Shown here piece after piece: positions 1-7,674 of a stretch of 55,037 nucleotides of DNA; position 1 is the stretch's first letter, and each line of letters starts with the position of its first letter. The translations under genes and the position numbers were made by a program. The stretch covers positions 1-55,037 of the forward strand of contig CBDUYN010000048.1 in assembly GCA_965371445.1 (NCBI GenBank), given 5' to 3'. Below the pieces are notes generated by a model. That model was given only the letters and a program-made list of their open reading frames with translations, searched no databases and was not told where the DNA came from. This DNA is from DASWIG01 sp965371445. GTDB lineage: Bacteria > Acidobacteriota > Thermoanaerobaculia > Multivoradales > J023.

Positions 1-51
1 GCGTCAGGAATAACCCCCCGCCTAGTGGTGGACAGACTAAGACAAGTTCAC

Positions 52-1074
52 CTACTCCAGGAGCCGCAGGTCGAGGCTCAGCGCCCCTTCCGTACCCACC
101 TCGACGACCTCGGGCACCCCCACGGCGACACGCTCGAAGGCATGGAGGCGGCGGCCGCCGAGGTAGGTGCCGTTGGTCGAGCCGAGGTCGACGAGGCGGA
201 GCGCCTGACCCTGCGAACGAACGAGGGCGAAATGGCGTCCCGAGAGGTTCTGGGGGGCATTGCCCGGGACCCAATGGGCGAGGTCGCCGCGCCGGCCGAC
301 CACGAGGAAACCCTGCGGTGCCCACAACACTTCGGGCCGGCCCGGCGTGTAGAAGCGGTAGAGCACCGAGGAGCGGGCCTCAGGCGGCAGGTCGATACTC
401 GAGTCGAGCTCGACGGGCAGGGCGGAGTCGATCTCGCTTACCTTGGCCGCGACTCCCGTCCAGGGTTTGCCGGTCTCCAACTCCTGGATGGTGCCGTCGG
501 CGCTGACGACGAGGGAGACGTCCGCCGCGTCGGGGGCGACACATCTCGCCGGCAGGCGCGGCTCGAGGCAGAGGACGAAGGGGCTCTGGAGCGCCGTCGC
601 CTCCCCCGAGACCATGGTCAGGACGGCTTCGAAAAGCGTCGGCCGGACGGCCTCCTCGACCTGGGTCCCGGCCTTGATCCGCTTCGCCGGGCGCCACGAC
701 GCCGTGCGGCTCCCCTTGGGGAAGGTGGCATGGAGCCGCGGCGCGCTGCCCGGCGGGAGCTCTTCGGCCTCGGTCAGGTCGAGCTCCAGGTGAGGCGCCA
801 GGACCTTGAAGCACGGCCGCGCGGCGAGCCTGGCCACGACGTCCTGCATCTCGCAGCGCAGCTCCGACTCGAAGGGCGCGATGCCCTTCAGGTCCGCGCT
901 CGCCACCGCCACCGAGAGGCGCACCGGCAGGAAGCGGCTTGAAGGACCGACCAGCGCCACCGCCCGCAGGTGCTCCTCGGCCGCCTCGAGGATCTCAGGG
1001 ATCTGGAGGGTCCGGGTCTGGATCCCGCCGAAGCGCAGCGCCTTTTTCAGCCAACGTTCTACCCTAGGGTTCAT
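52..1074 (-). CDS. DUF3662-like / FHA-domain protein (FhaA-like)
   Basis: A 340-residue soluble protein. Residues 1-120 resemble the N-terminal domain of actinobacterial FhaA (DUF3662): a basic start (ERWLKKALRFGG) and an alpha/beta region. Residues about 255-335 form an FHA phosphothreonine-binding domain with the core GRRGDLAHWV, SGRHFALV and DLGSTNGTYLGGRRL. The start codon overlaps the end of the upstream FHA-SEDS-PBP gene by 11 bases, so the two are translationally coupled. By analogy with the fhaA-rodA-pbpA-pknB cluster of Actinobacteria it probably scaffolds phospho-regulated peptidoglycan synthesis. No kinase gene is visible at this edge; one could lie outside the window. Domain calls are from motifs; function is inference. 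Confidence 0.8.
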   Translation of the reverse strand: MNPRVERWLKKALRFGGIQTRTLQIPEILEAAEEHLRAVALVGPSSRFLPVRLSVAVASADLKGIAPFESELRCEMQDVVARLAARPCFKVLAPHLELDLTEAEELPPGSAPRLHATFPKGSRTASWRPAKRIKAGTQVEEAVRPTLFEAVLTMVSGEATALQSPFVLCLEPRLPARCVAPDAADVSLVVSADGTIQELETGKPWTGVAAKVSEIDSALPVELDSSIDLPPEARSSVLYRFYTPGRPEVLWAPQGFLVVGRRGDLAHWVPGNAPQNLSGRHFALVRSQGQALRLVDLGSTNGTYLGGRRLHAFERVAVGVPEVVEVGTEGALSLDLRLLE

Positions 1075-4000
1075 ATCCGCTCACCTCCAGTGTATCGCGC
1101 AGCAGGCGCATCGCGACGGGTCCGGCCACCTTGCCCCCTTCGCCCGCGTCCTCCACCAGGACGGCGACCAGGACGCTGGGCACGTCGGCGGGAGCCCAGA
1201 CCACCATCCAGGCGTCGTCGACGCGGTCCCGGCGGGTCTTCCAGGCGGAGCCGGTCTTGCCGGCGACGGCGACGCGAGCGTACCCCTGACGTCGCCATGC
1301 CGGTTCGTCGCCCGGTTTCTCGGCCAGGCGCCACCGCTGCTCGCCCCACCACAGCCGGGCGAGGCGTCCTCCCGTGCCGCCGGCCTTGAACACCCCTCGG
1401 AGCGCCTCGTTCAAGGCGTCGGCGGTGCTTCGGCGGATCGCCCGCCGGCGCGGCGCCGGAATCGACTTCCAGGACCATACCGGATCCTCGTCCTCGCCGC
1501 GGCGGCTCAGCTCCAGCGCATGGGCGAGGCTGGGCTCGACGAGCTCGCCGCCGGTGGCGACGACGGCGCCGAGGCGGGCGACCTGGAGCGGCGTGGCGTT
1601 GACCGGTCCCTGGCCGTAGCCGACGCGGGCCAGGTCACGGTCGTTCAGGTCGCTGGCGGCATCGACGCGGGAGGGCTCGACCAGGAGTTGCGCGCCGCCG
1701 GGCACGGTGCCCAGCAGGTTCGACGGCGTCTTGGGGTTGAACCCAAACCTCGCGGCCACCTCCCGGATCCGCTCGGCACCCAGCTCCACCGCCGCATGGG
1801 CGAAATAGAGGTTGCAGGAGACCACGAGGGCCTTTTTCAAATCGACGCGGCCGTGCGCTCCGTGAGAGCACGAGATACGAAGCTCGCGGTCGCGGCCCCG
1901 GCAGAGGAAGGACCTCGGGGCGGCCCCCCCCTCGAGAAGCGCCGCGGCGACGACGATTTTGAAGACCGAGCCCGGCGGGCTGTAGGATTCGGTCGACGCG
2001 ACGGCCCGGTTGCGAAGCGGCGCGTCCTCGCGAAGGACATAGCCGCGCCAATCCTCGGCCCCCGCGGCATCGGGATCGACCGCGGGCGAGGAGACGAGGA
2101 CCCGCAGCTCGTCGACTCGCAGGTCCAGGACCACGACGGCACCGCGGCGGCCGGCGAGCTCTTCGTAAGCCTTTTTCTGGAGCTCGGAATGGAGCGTCAG
2201 CTTGAGGTCGAAGCCGTGGTGGACGTCGTGGCGCCAGGCCGTGCGGCGCAGGCCCTCGAGCTCCAAGTCTCCCAGGTCGGCGACCCCGAGCAGGTCGCGG
2301 GCGCCTCCCTCGACCCCCAGGGGTTGCGCCAGACCCCCGCCGTACCCCAGCGGATGGAAGGCGCTCTCCCCCAGCGGGTGGACGCGCCGTCCGTCGAGGT
2401 TTTCGGCGAGCGCCACACCGTCCCAGGAGAGGACCGAGCCCCTGGGGACCAGGCGGCGGGCGAAGCGATTCGGGTTCGAGTAAAGGTAGGGGAGAAGCTC
2501 TGTCGTCTCCGTTTCCCTGTGGTGGCGAAGGCCCTCGGCCACGATGGCGAGCTCCGCGCGAGGGACCCCCGAGCTGCGCGCCGCCTCCGAGAGCTCCAAA
2601 CGGCCACGCCTCGCGACCGGCTGGAAGAGCCCGGCCTCGATCCAACTTTCGTAGAGGTCGCGGCGGGCGACGTCCTGCCAGCGGTAGTCTCGTCCCAGCG
2701 GGCCGAAGCGCCCGGAGGACGGCAGGAGAAGAGTCCAGTAGAGAGAGAGGCCGACGAGAGCGAGCGCGGCGAGGGCGTTCGCCCACTGGAGGTAGCGCAG
2801 ATGCTCGCTGCGGTGCTCGCCGTCGTCGCGCCCCGGCGCCTCGTCGCCTCCCGCGACCGCCATGGCGAGGGCAAAGAAAGCGGTGAAGATCAGCGAAGCC
2901 GTCAGCCCGTGGCTCAGCCACGGCAGGGGGACCCCGGTCAGCGGCAGGAGACCCATGGCGCCGCCGGCCTGGGTCAGGGACTGGACCAGGAAGAGCGCCG
3001 CGGTCCCTGCGAGCAAGATGGAGGCGCTGCCTCGCCGTTGACGGGCGACGCGTAGCAGGCTCGCCACCAACACCAGCCAGCAGAGGACGACGGCGGCAAG
3101 ACCCAGCATGCCGAAGCGTTCGGCGAGGGCCGCGAAAACGAGGTCTCCCTGGACGTCGGGCAACGCGCCGGCCAGCAGCCGGTGAGGCGGATGTCCGCTC
3201 CAGCCGCTGGAGAGGAGGAGCTGCCTGGCCTGCACGATCTGCTCGCCTTCGCCGTGGAGCCGCGGAGTGGACCAGATGTCGAGGCGCCTCGTGACGGTCC
3301 CGGTCAGGCCCGCCCCCGCCGCCAGCACCCAGCCGGGCAGCACCAGGAGTGGCACGTAGAGGATCACCCGCAGGTGGCCGGTGGCGGCGACGAAGACCAG
3401 GCCGACGAGCAGGCCGAGCATGATGAGCCCGCCCATGTCGCCCTGGAGACCCGTCAACGCCAGCGCCCCGAGGACGGCGACGAGGAACGGGACGAAGTAG
3501 CGGCGCCGCGGCGAGCGGGCGAGATGCGGTCCCTGGCGGGCGAAGTACCCGGCCATGAAGAGCACGAAAAGTGCCTTCACCAGCTCGACGCTTTGGACCG
3601 GCGGTAAGCCCGGCAGGTCGAGGTAGAGCGTCCGCCCGCGGCCGAGGTCGGTTCCCACGGTCAAAGTGAGGGCCACGACGGCGGCGGCGGCGACCCCGCA
3701 GACGATGTCCCAATAGGCGACCGGACGCAGCAGCCGGGCGAGCTCGGAGCCGTGGTCCGCGGCGCGGACGAGGCGTCGTGAGATCGGCCGAACGAGACCT
3801 TCGACGACGCGGCGGGCGCCGCGGCGGGCACCGCCGATCCACAGCGGACCGACGAGGCCCACGACGACGGCGGCGAGGACGATCATCGCCTGGCGGAAAT
3901 AGGTCACGGCATAGAACGTTTCGCCCTGGGCCGCTGCCAGGTTGGTGGCCAGGCGTAGGTCGCGGCGGCCCGACTCGTAGCGCTGCAGGACGCCGATTTG

Positions 4001-5023
4001 CTCTTCGCGGTCGAGGCCGAGCTCCGGGAGGCCGGCCCCCGGTAGACCGGAGGTCGGCTCGTCGCGGCGTAGGGCCTCGATGGCGTGGCGGGGCCGGCCC
4101 CCGGCACGTTCCCAGGCCTCGAGTTTTCTCCAGGAGCCTTCTCCGGCCTTCGCCTCGACCCGCTCGACGGCCCGCTGGGCGGCGGCGCCGTAATGTCGGG
4201 CCACGGCTGGAAGCAGTGGGTAGAGCACCACGAGCCCCAGGGCCAGCAAGACCAGGAACGCCGTCCCGGCCTCGGCCGCCGCGCCATGCCGGCGGCGACC
4301 GAGGAAATAGGCCAGGCCAGTGGCCGAGGCGGCGGCGCCGACGAAGAGGACCGGCCAGGGATCGAGGAAGACGGAAAAGTCGACCACGGTGGAGCCGGCG
4401 GCGAGGTCGGCCGTGAGCCGCTGGCCGTTGGCCCGCCAGCCCAGGTAGAGGCCGCACCAAAGAAGGCCCAACCAGGCGATGACCTGGGCTTTGCCGCCCA
4501 AGAGGCCCGGCGCCGGCGCGGCCTCGCAGGTGAGCTCCGGACCGCCTCGTCCCAACTGCAGCCGGTCGCCGGCCGCGAGCACCGTCACGCCCCGTTCTCT
4601 CAGGTCCTCGCCGCGGAGAAAGGAGCCGTTGGTCGAGCCCAGGTCGATGGCCGCGAGCCGTCCCTCGCTCGTCCGGCGGATCTCGAGGTGCCGTCGCGAC
4701 ACCTGGGGACCCGGCAGGGTGACGCCGCCGGCCCCGGGCCGTGAGCCCAGGACGAGCGACTTTCCCACACCCACCGTCTGACCCTGGAGAGTCCGCAGCA
4801 CGAGGTGCGGCCGGCGGCCGTGGTAGAAGCGCACCCCCAGGTCGAGCGCCAGGAGAGCCAGGAGCCCCACTTCGGCGACGTGCAGGGTGAGGAGAGCGTT
4901 GCCAGGCAGAAACCAGGCTTGGAGGGGCCACGTCCAATGGAGCAGCACGATCGCGGCGGTCCCCGCGAGGAGCAGGCCGAACCTCCGGATACCTTGCTGT
5001 TGAATGTTGCCGAGCGTCACCAT
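1064..5023 (-). CDS. FHA - SEDS (RodA/FtsW) - class B PBP fusion, peptidoglycan polymerase/transpeptidase
   Basis: One open frame of 1319 residues from the ATG at 5023, chosen because GGAGGGG lies 2-8 bases upstream; an ATG at 5083 lacks such a site. Order: N-terminal membrane segments; FHA domain at about 74-161 (GSRP, SRRHLEI, DLGSTNGSFL); about ten membrane helices of a SEDS glycosyltransferase, with ELVKALFVLFMAGY, GDMGG (about 528) and GDLVFAALAERFG containing the probable catalytic Asp (about 627), then PLPWLSHGLTAS in place of the usual PFISYGGSS; a further helix; and a penicillin-binding transpeptidase with SVFK (Ser about 1019), SCN (about 1069) and KTG (about 1256). RodA/FtsW and their PBP partners are normally separate subunits. 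Here both enzymes and a phospho-peptide sensor are one chain. All transpeptidase motifs are intact, so an active enzyme is likely. Confidence 0.9.
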   Translation of the reverse strand: MVTLGNIQQQGIRRFGLLLAGTAAIVLLHWTWPLQAWFLPGNALLTLHVAEVGLLALLALDLGVRFYHGRRPHLVLRTLQGQTVGVGKSLVLGSRPGAGGVTLPGPQVSRRHLEIRRTSEGRLAAIDLGSTNGSFLRGEDLRERGVTVLAAGDRLQLGRGGPELTCEAAPAPGLLGGKAQVIAWLGLLWCGLYLGWRANGQRLTADLAAGSTVVDFSVFLDPWPVLFVGAAASATGLAYFLGRRRHGAAAEAGTAFLVLLALGLVVLYPLLPAVARHYGAAAQRAVERVEAKAGEGSWRKLEAWERAGGRPRHAIEALRRDEPTSGLPGAGLPELGLDREEQIGVLQRYESGRRDLRLATNLAAAQGETFYAVTYFRQAMIVLAAVVVGLVGPLWIGGARRGARRVVEGLVRPISRRLVRAADHGSELARLLRPVAYWDIVCGVAAAAVVALTLTVGTDLGRGRTLYLDLPGLPPVQSVELVKALFVLFMAGYFARQGPHLARSPRRRYFVPFLVAVLGALALTGLQGDMGGLIMLGLLVGLVFVAATGHLRVILYVPLLVLPGWVLAAGAGLTGTVTRRLDIWSTPRLHGEGEQIVQARQLLLSSGWSGHPPHRLLAGALPDVQGDLVFAALAERFGMLGLAAVVLCWLVLVASLLRVARQRRGSASILLAGTAALFLVQSLTQAGGAMGLLPLTGVPLPWLSHGLTASLIFTAFFALAMAVAGGDEAPGRDDGEHRSEHLRYLQWANALAALALVGLSLYWTLLLPSSGRFGPLGRDYRWQDVARRDLYESWIEAGLFQPVARRGRLELSEAARSSGVPRAELAIVAEGLRHHRETETTELLPYLYSNPNRFARRLVPRGSVLSWDGVALAENLDGRRVHPLGESAFHPLGYGGGLAQPLGVEGGARDLLGVADLGDLELEGLRRTAWRHDVHHGFDLKLTLHSELQKKAYEELAGRRGAVVVLDLRVDELRVLVSSPAVDPDAAGAEDWRGYVLREDAPLRNRAVASTESYSPPGSVFKIVVAAALLEGGAAPRSFLCRGRDRELRISCSHGAHGRVDLKKALVVSCNLYFAHAAVELGAERIREVAARFGFNPKTPSNLLGTVPGGAQLLVEPSRVDAASDLNDRDLARVGYGQGPVNATPLQVARLGAVVATGGELVEPSLAHALELSRRGEDEDPVWSWKSIPAPRRRAIRRSTADALNEALRGVFKAGGTGGRLARLWWGEQRWRLAEKPGDEPAWRRQGYARVAVAGKTGSAWKTRRDRVDDAWMVVWAPADVPSVLVAVLVEDAGEGGKVAGPVAMRLLRDTLEVSGYEP

Positions 5024-5231
5024 GGCCCCTCCGAGCGCTTCACTATAGGATCCCCCGGCCACGGTCGCTGTGAGTCGCGTCATAGGCGGGTTGTGAGCCG
5101 TTCCATAGACTTCGAGGACCACATCGCGACCCCATGAGCCGGCACGAGTGCTAGAATGGTCGGCAGGGCTGTCGAAAGACGTGGGCTCCGCGGACTTTTC
5201 GTGGAGCGCAACGCTTGCGAACGGAGGGCTG

Positions 5232-6443
5232 ATGGCAGAGACAGAGCATGTCAAAGTCTTCAAGAAGGGGGTCACGGTCTGGAACCGATGGCGCAGCCAG
5301 CATCGGAGCGTGCAGCCCGACTTGAGCCACGCCGACCTGCGCGAGGCGAGCCTGCGCTACGCCAACCTGAACAGCGCCAACCTGACCGGAGCCAACCTCG
5401 AGGGAGCGAACCTCGGACGCGCCTATCTCGAGGCGGCCGAGCTCACGGGAGCCCGACCGCGGGCCGCGCACCTCTTTGGTGCCGACCTGGGCCGTGCCAC
5501 CCTCCGGGGGGCCGACCTCGGCGAGGCTCAACTCTGGAACGTTCGCCTGGAAGAGGCGGACCTGCGGGAAGCCGACCTGCGCGACGCCGACCTGCGCGAC
5601 GCCGACCTCTCCTCCGCCGACCTGCGCGACGCCGACCTGCGCGGCGCGAACCTCTCCGGCGCCTTTCTGAACCGTTGCGATCTACGCCGCGCCAACCTGC
5701 GCGGGGCGGTGCTCGACGGCGCCCAGCTCTGGGGTTGCCGGCTCGCCGGGGCGAGCTTCCGGGACGCGCACATGGCGTTTACAGCCTTGAACAACCTCAA
5801 CCTGAGCCGTGCCCGGGGGCTCGACACCGTGGTCCACGAAGAGCCCTCCAGCATCGGGGTCGACACCCTGGAGCTGACCGCCGCGGGCCTCGTCTGCGAG
5901 GCCGACCAACGAGAAAAAATCGAGACGTTCCTGCGCCACGCCGGGGTGCTCGAAAGCTACCTCGAGGTCTTTCGCAGCCTGGCGACGGACCTAGAAGACT
6001 ACTCGTCGAGCTTCATCCGCTACAGCCGCGCCGACAAGGCCTTCGCCCACAAGCTCTACGACGAGCTCCAGGAGCGCGGTGTCCGCTGCTGGCTGCACGA
6101 GCACCCGATGCTGCCCGGCGACGACGTCCACGAGGACCTGGACTTCGGACCCCTCGACCGGCTGCTGCTCTGCGGCTCGGAAGCCTCGCTGACCAGTTGG
6201 TGGATCGACCACGAGATCGAGCGCGCCGTCGCCCAGGAAGAGGAGCTGAGCCGCAAGCAGGGCGAAGACGTGCGCCTCCTCATCCCCATCGGCCTCGACG
6301 GCTATGTCACTTCCGGCCGCTTCAAGGGGGCCGGCGAGGAGCTCCTCCGCGCCCGCCTCGCCGCCGACTTCACCGGCTGGGACGACGACGGCTCGACCTT
6401 CACGGACCAGGTCGAGCGCCTCGTCAAGACGCTGCGGACCTAG
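5232..6443 (+). CDS. Pentapeptide-repeat / TIR-domain protein
   Basis: 403 residues from the ATG at 5232, with GGAGGG just upstream (5223-5228). Residues about 25-190 are pentapeptide repeats of the A(D/N)Lxx type, very regular near DLRDADLRDADLSSADLRD, which predict a right-handed beta-helix. Residues about 255-400 form a TIR domain: FIRYSRADKAFAHKLYDEL, GVRCWLHEHPMLPGDD, DRLLLCGSEAS and SWWIDHEIERA. The Glu four residues after the second Trp sits where NAD-cleaving TIR domains carry their catalytic Glu, so NADase activity is possible. Its stop overlaps the GTG of a decayed copy of the PBP1 gene start (TAGTG). TIR plus repeat sensor suggests signalling or defence; no phage-sensing partner is evident beside it. 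Confidence 0.85.
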   Translation: MAETEHVKVFKKGVTVWNRWRSQHRSVQPDLSHADLREASLRYANLNSANLTGANLEGANLGRAYLEAAELTGARPRAAHLFGADLGRATLRGADLGEAQLWNVRLEEADLREADLRDADLRDADLSSADLRDADLRGANLSGAFLNRCDLRRANLRGAVLDGAQLWGCRLAGASFRDAHMAFTALNNLNLSRARGLDTVVHEEPSSIGVDTLELTAAGLVCEADQREKIETFLRHAGVLESYLEVFRSLATDLEDYSSSFIRYSRADKAFAHKLYDELQERGVRCWLHEHPMLPGDDVHEDLDFGPLDRLLLCGSEASLTSWWIDHEIERAVAQEEELSRKQGEDVRLLIPIGLDGYVTSGRFKGAGEELLRARLAADFTGWDDDGSTFTDQVERLVKTLRT

Positions 6444-6622
6444 TGCCGAGGCGAAGCACATCGACCAGCGCGACGCGACGCCGCCGGCCCTCGAAGCGCA
6501 AGCGGAGGGGCCGTAAGCGGCGTTTCGGACGCTGGATTCTCCTTGGTGCCGTCGGCGGCGGGGGTGCGCTTGCCTGGCTTGGCTCCTCTGGCCGTTCTGG
6601 CAGCTGTCGGGTCAGTTTGCGG
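6443..6622 (+). pseudogene. Decayed duplicate of the 5' end of the downstream class A PBP gene
   Basis: This stretch aligns by eye along its whole length with 13681-13860, the first 180 bases of the intact PBP gene. It encodes PRRSTSTSATRRRRPSKRKR against PKRSTSTSAKRRRRPSKRKR, then RFGRWILLGAVGGGGALAWL. It has about twenty substitutions and a 5-base duplication (TGGCT) after GCCTGGCT that shifts the frame; the frame then stops at about 6654. It begins exactly at the stop codon of the TIR gene, so the TIR gene and a PBP gene were probably once adjacent before the RHS block arrived. Confidence 0.85.
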
Positions 6623-6668
6623 CTTCACTCCGGTGATAACCTGGATCTCTGACGGTCAGGAGGTTCCC

Positions 6669-7667
6669 TTGAGATCAGTGTCGCATCGTGGGAAAACCCG
6701 TCGAGCCACCGTTCGGCTTCTCACCGTCCTTTTGCTCGGCCAGGGCTACCCGCTCTGGGCCTTGGAGCAGACGGGCGACGAGAAGGCGGACGACAAGAAG
6801 AAGCGGACGCAACAGTCGGTCCCCGAGAAGCCGGAGTACAGGAGCCGGGTCGAGAGCCCGGAGCCGGTGCCCTATGAGGTCGACCCGGATCTGCTGGCGA
6901 AATCGTCGATGCTCGACGAGATCCTGCTGGTGCCGGGCTGGAACCTGCTCTCGCTCCCGAAGACGCCGCCGTCCACGGACCCGGGCGCGATCTTCGCCGA
7001 TATCGGGGGCGGCTATACCCACGTGACCGCCTTCGACGCCTGCGCCGTGGCGGACCCCTGGACGGTCTACGACCCCGGCGACGCGGAGGCGAGCGACCTC
7101 GCCGTGCTCGACGAAACGAGAGGCTTCTGGATCAAGGCGACGCTGCCGGTAGATCTGCAGCCCAAAGGGACGCTCCCACCGTCGGTGACCTTCCACCTCT
7201 GTGAGGGCTGGAACCTGGTCGGCTTCCCGGCGGGCCAGGCGCGCCCGGTGGTGAACGCTCTCCAGTCGATCGACGGCAAGTACCAGCGCCTGATGTCCTA
7301 CGAGTCCTACGACGCGGACGATCCGTGGAAGATCTACGACGTCGATGTTCCAAGCTGGGCGAACGACCTGGACGTGCTACGTCCGGGCCGTGGCTACTGG
7401 ATTCTGGCGAACGAGGCCGTCGACCTGACGATCGCCAACGAGGGTCCGCCGCCGGAGGTGTCGCTCACCGTGCCGGAGGACCTGGCCGTCGTCACCGCGC
7501 CGACCGACGTCCTGGGGACCGTCGAGAGCGCGCTCCTGAAGGAGTGGACGCTCTCCTACCGGCCGATCGGGACCGGGGACTGGGTGGATTTTGCGTCGGG
7601 GGTGGTGCCGGTCGTGTCGGGGAAGCTCGGGGTCTTCGACCCGACGCTTCTAAAACGGGCTCTATGA
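6669..7667 (+). CDS. Secreted RHS/YD-repeat protein, N-terminal part (frame 1 of 3)
   Basis: Begins at TTG 6669, five bases after a perfect AGGAGG (6658-6663). The translation starts RSVSHRGKTRRATVRLLTVL and continues LLGQGYPLWA, a Sec signal peptide. After a charged linker come two similar modules, each with GWNL, a PW.(V/I)YD block and GFWI or GYWI, at about residues 85-165 and 175-265; these are typical of bacterial surface proteins. The frame ends at TGA 7665-7667. Dropping one A from the AAAA run at 7652-7655 joins it directly to the next frame as NGLYEIQLKASDHQG, so this is the front of one large protein, not a separate gene. Confidence 0.8.
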   Translation: MRSVSHRGKTRRATVRLLTVLLLGQGYPLWALEQTGDEKADDKKKRTQQSVPEKPEYRSRVESPEPVPYEVDPDLLAKSSMLDEILLVPGWNLLSLPKTPPSTDPGAIFADIGGGYTHVTAFDACAVADPWTVYDPGDAEASDLAVLDETRGFWIKATLPVDLQPKGTLPPSVTFHLCEGWNLVGFPAGQARPVVNALQSIDGKYQRLMSYESYDADDPWKIYDVDVPSWANDLDVLRPGRGYWILANEAVDLTIANEGPPPEVSLTVPEDLAVVTAPTDVLGTVESALLKEWTLSYRPIGTGDWVDFASGVVPVVSGKLGVFDPTLLKRAL

Positions 7668-7674
7668 GATTCAG

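Noticed and set aside
806..3055. Long plus-strand frame of about 750 codons opposite the SEDS-PBP gene, and similar long frames opposite purD, pta, suf, ruvB and nhaC
   Set aside because: They mirror real genes in high-GC DNA, have Arg/Gly/Pro-rich low-complexity translations and match no family.
1635..4937. Minus-strand frame of 1100 codons overlapping the SEDS-PBP gene
   Set aside because: Shifted frame of the same gene; extremely Arg/Pro-rich, while the other frame holds all SEDS and PBP motifs.
5083..5275. Longer N-terminus of the FHA-SEDS-PBP protein
   Set aside because: The added residues look non-coding, and the ATG at 5023 has a strong ribosome-binding site.
7650..7667. Programmed frameshift in the RHS gene
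   Set aside because: CTA-AAA-CGG followed by a late TGA is not a recognised +1 slippery site, and a second unrelated shift near 10960 would also be needed.
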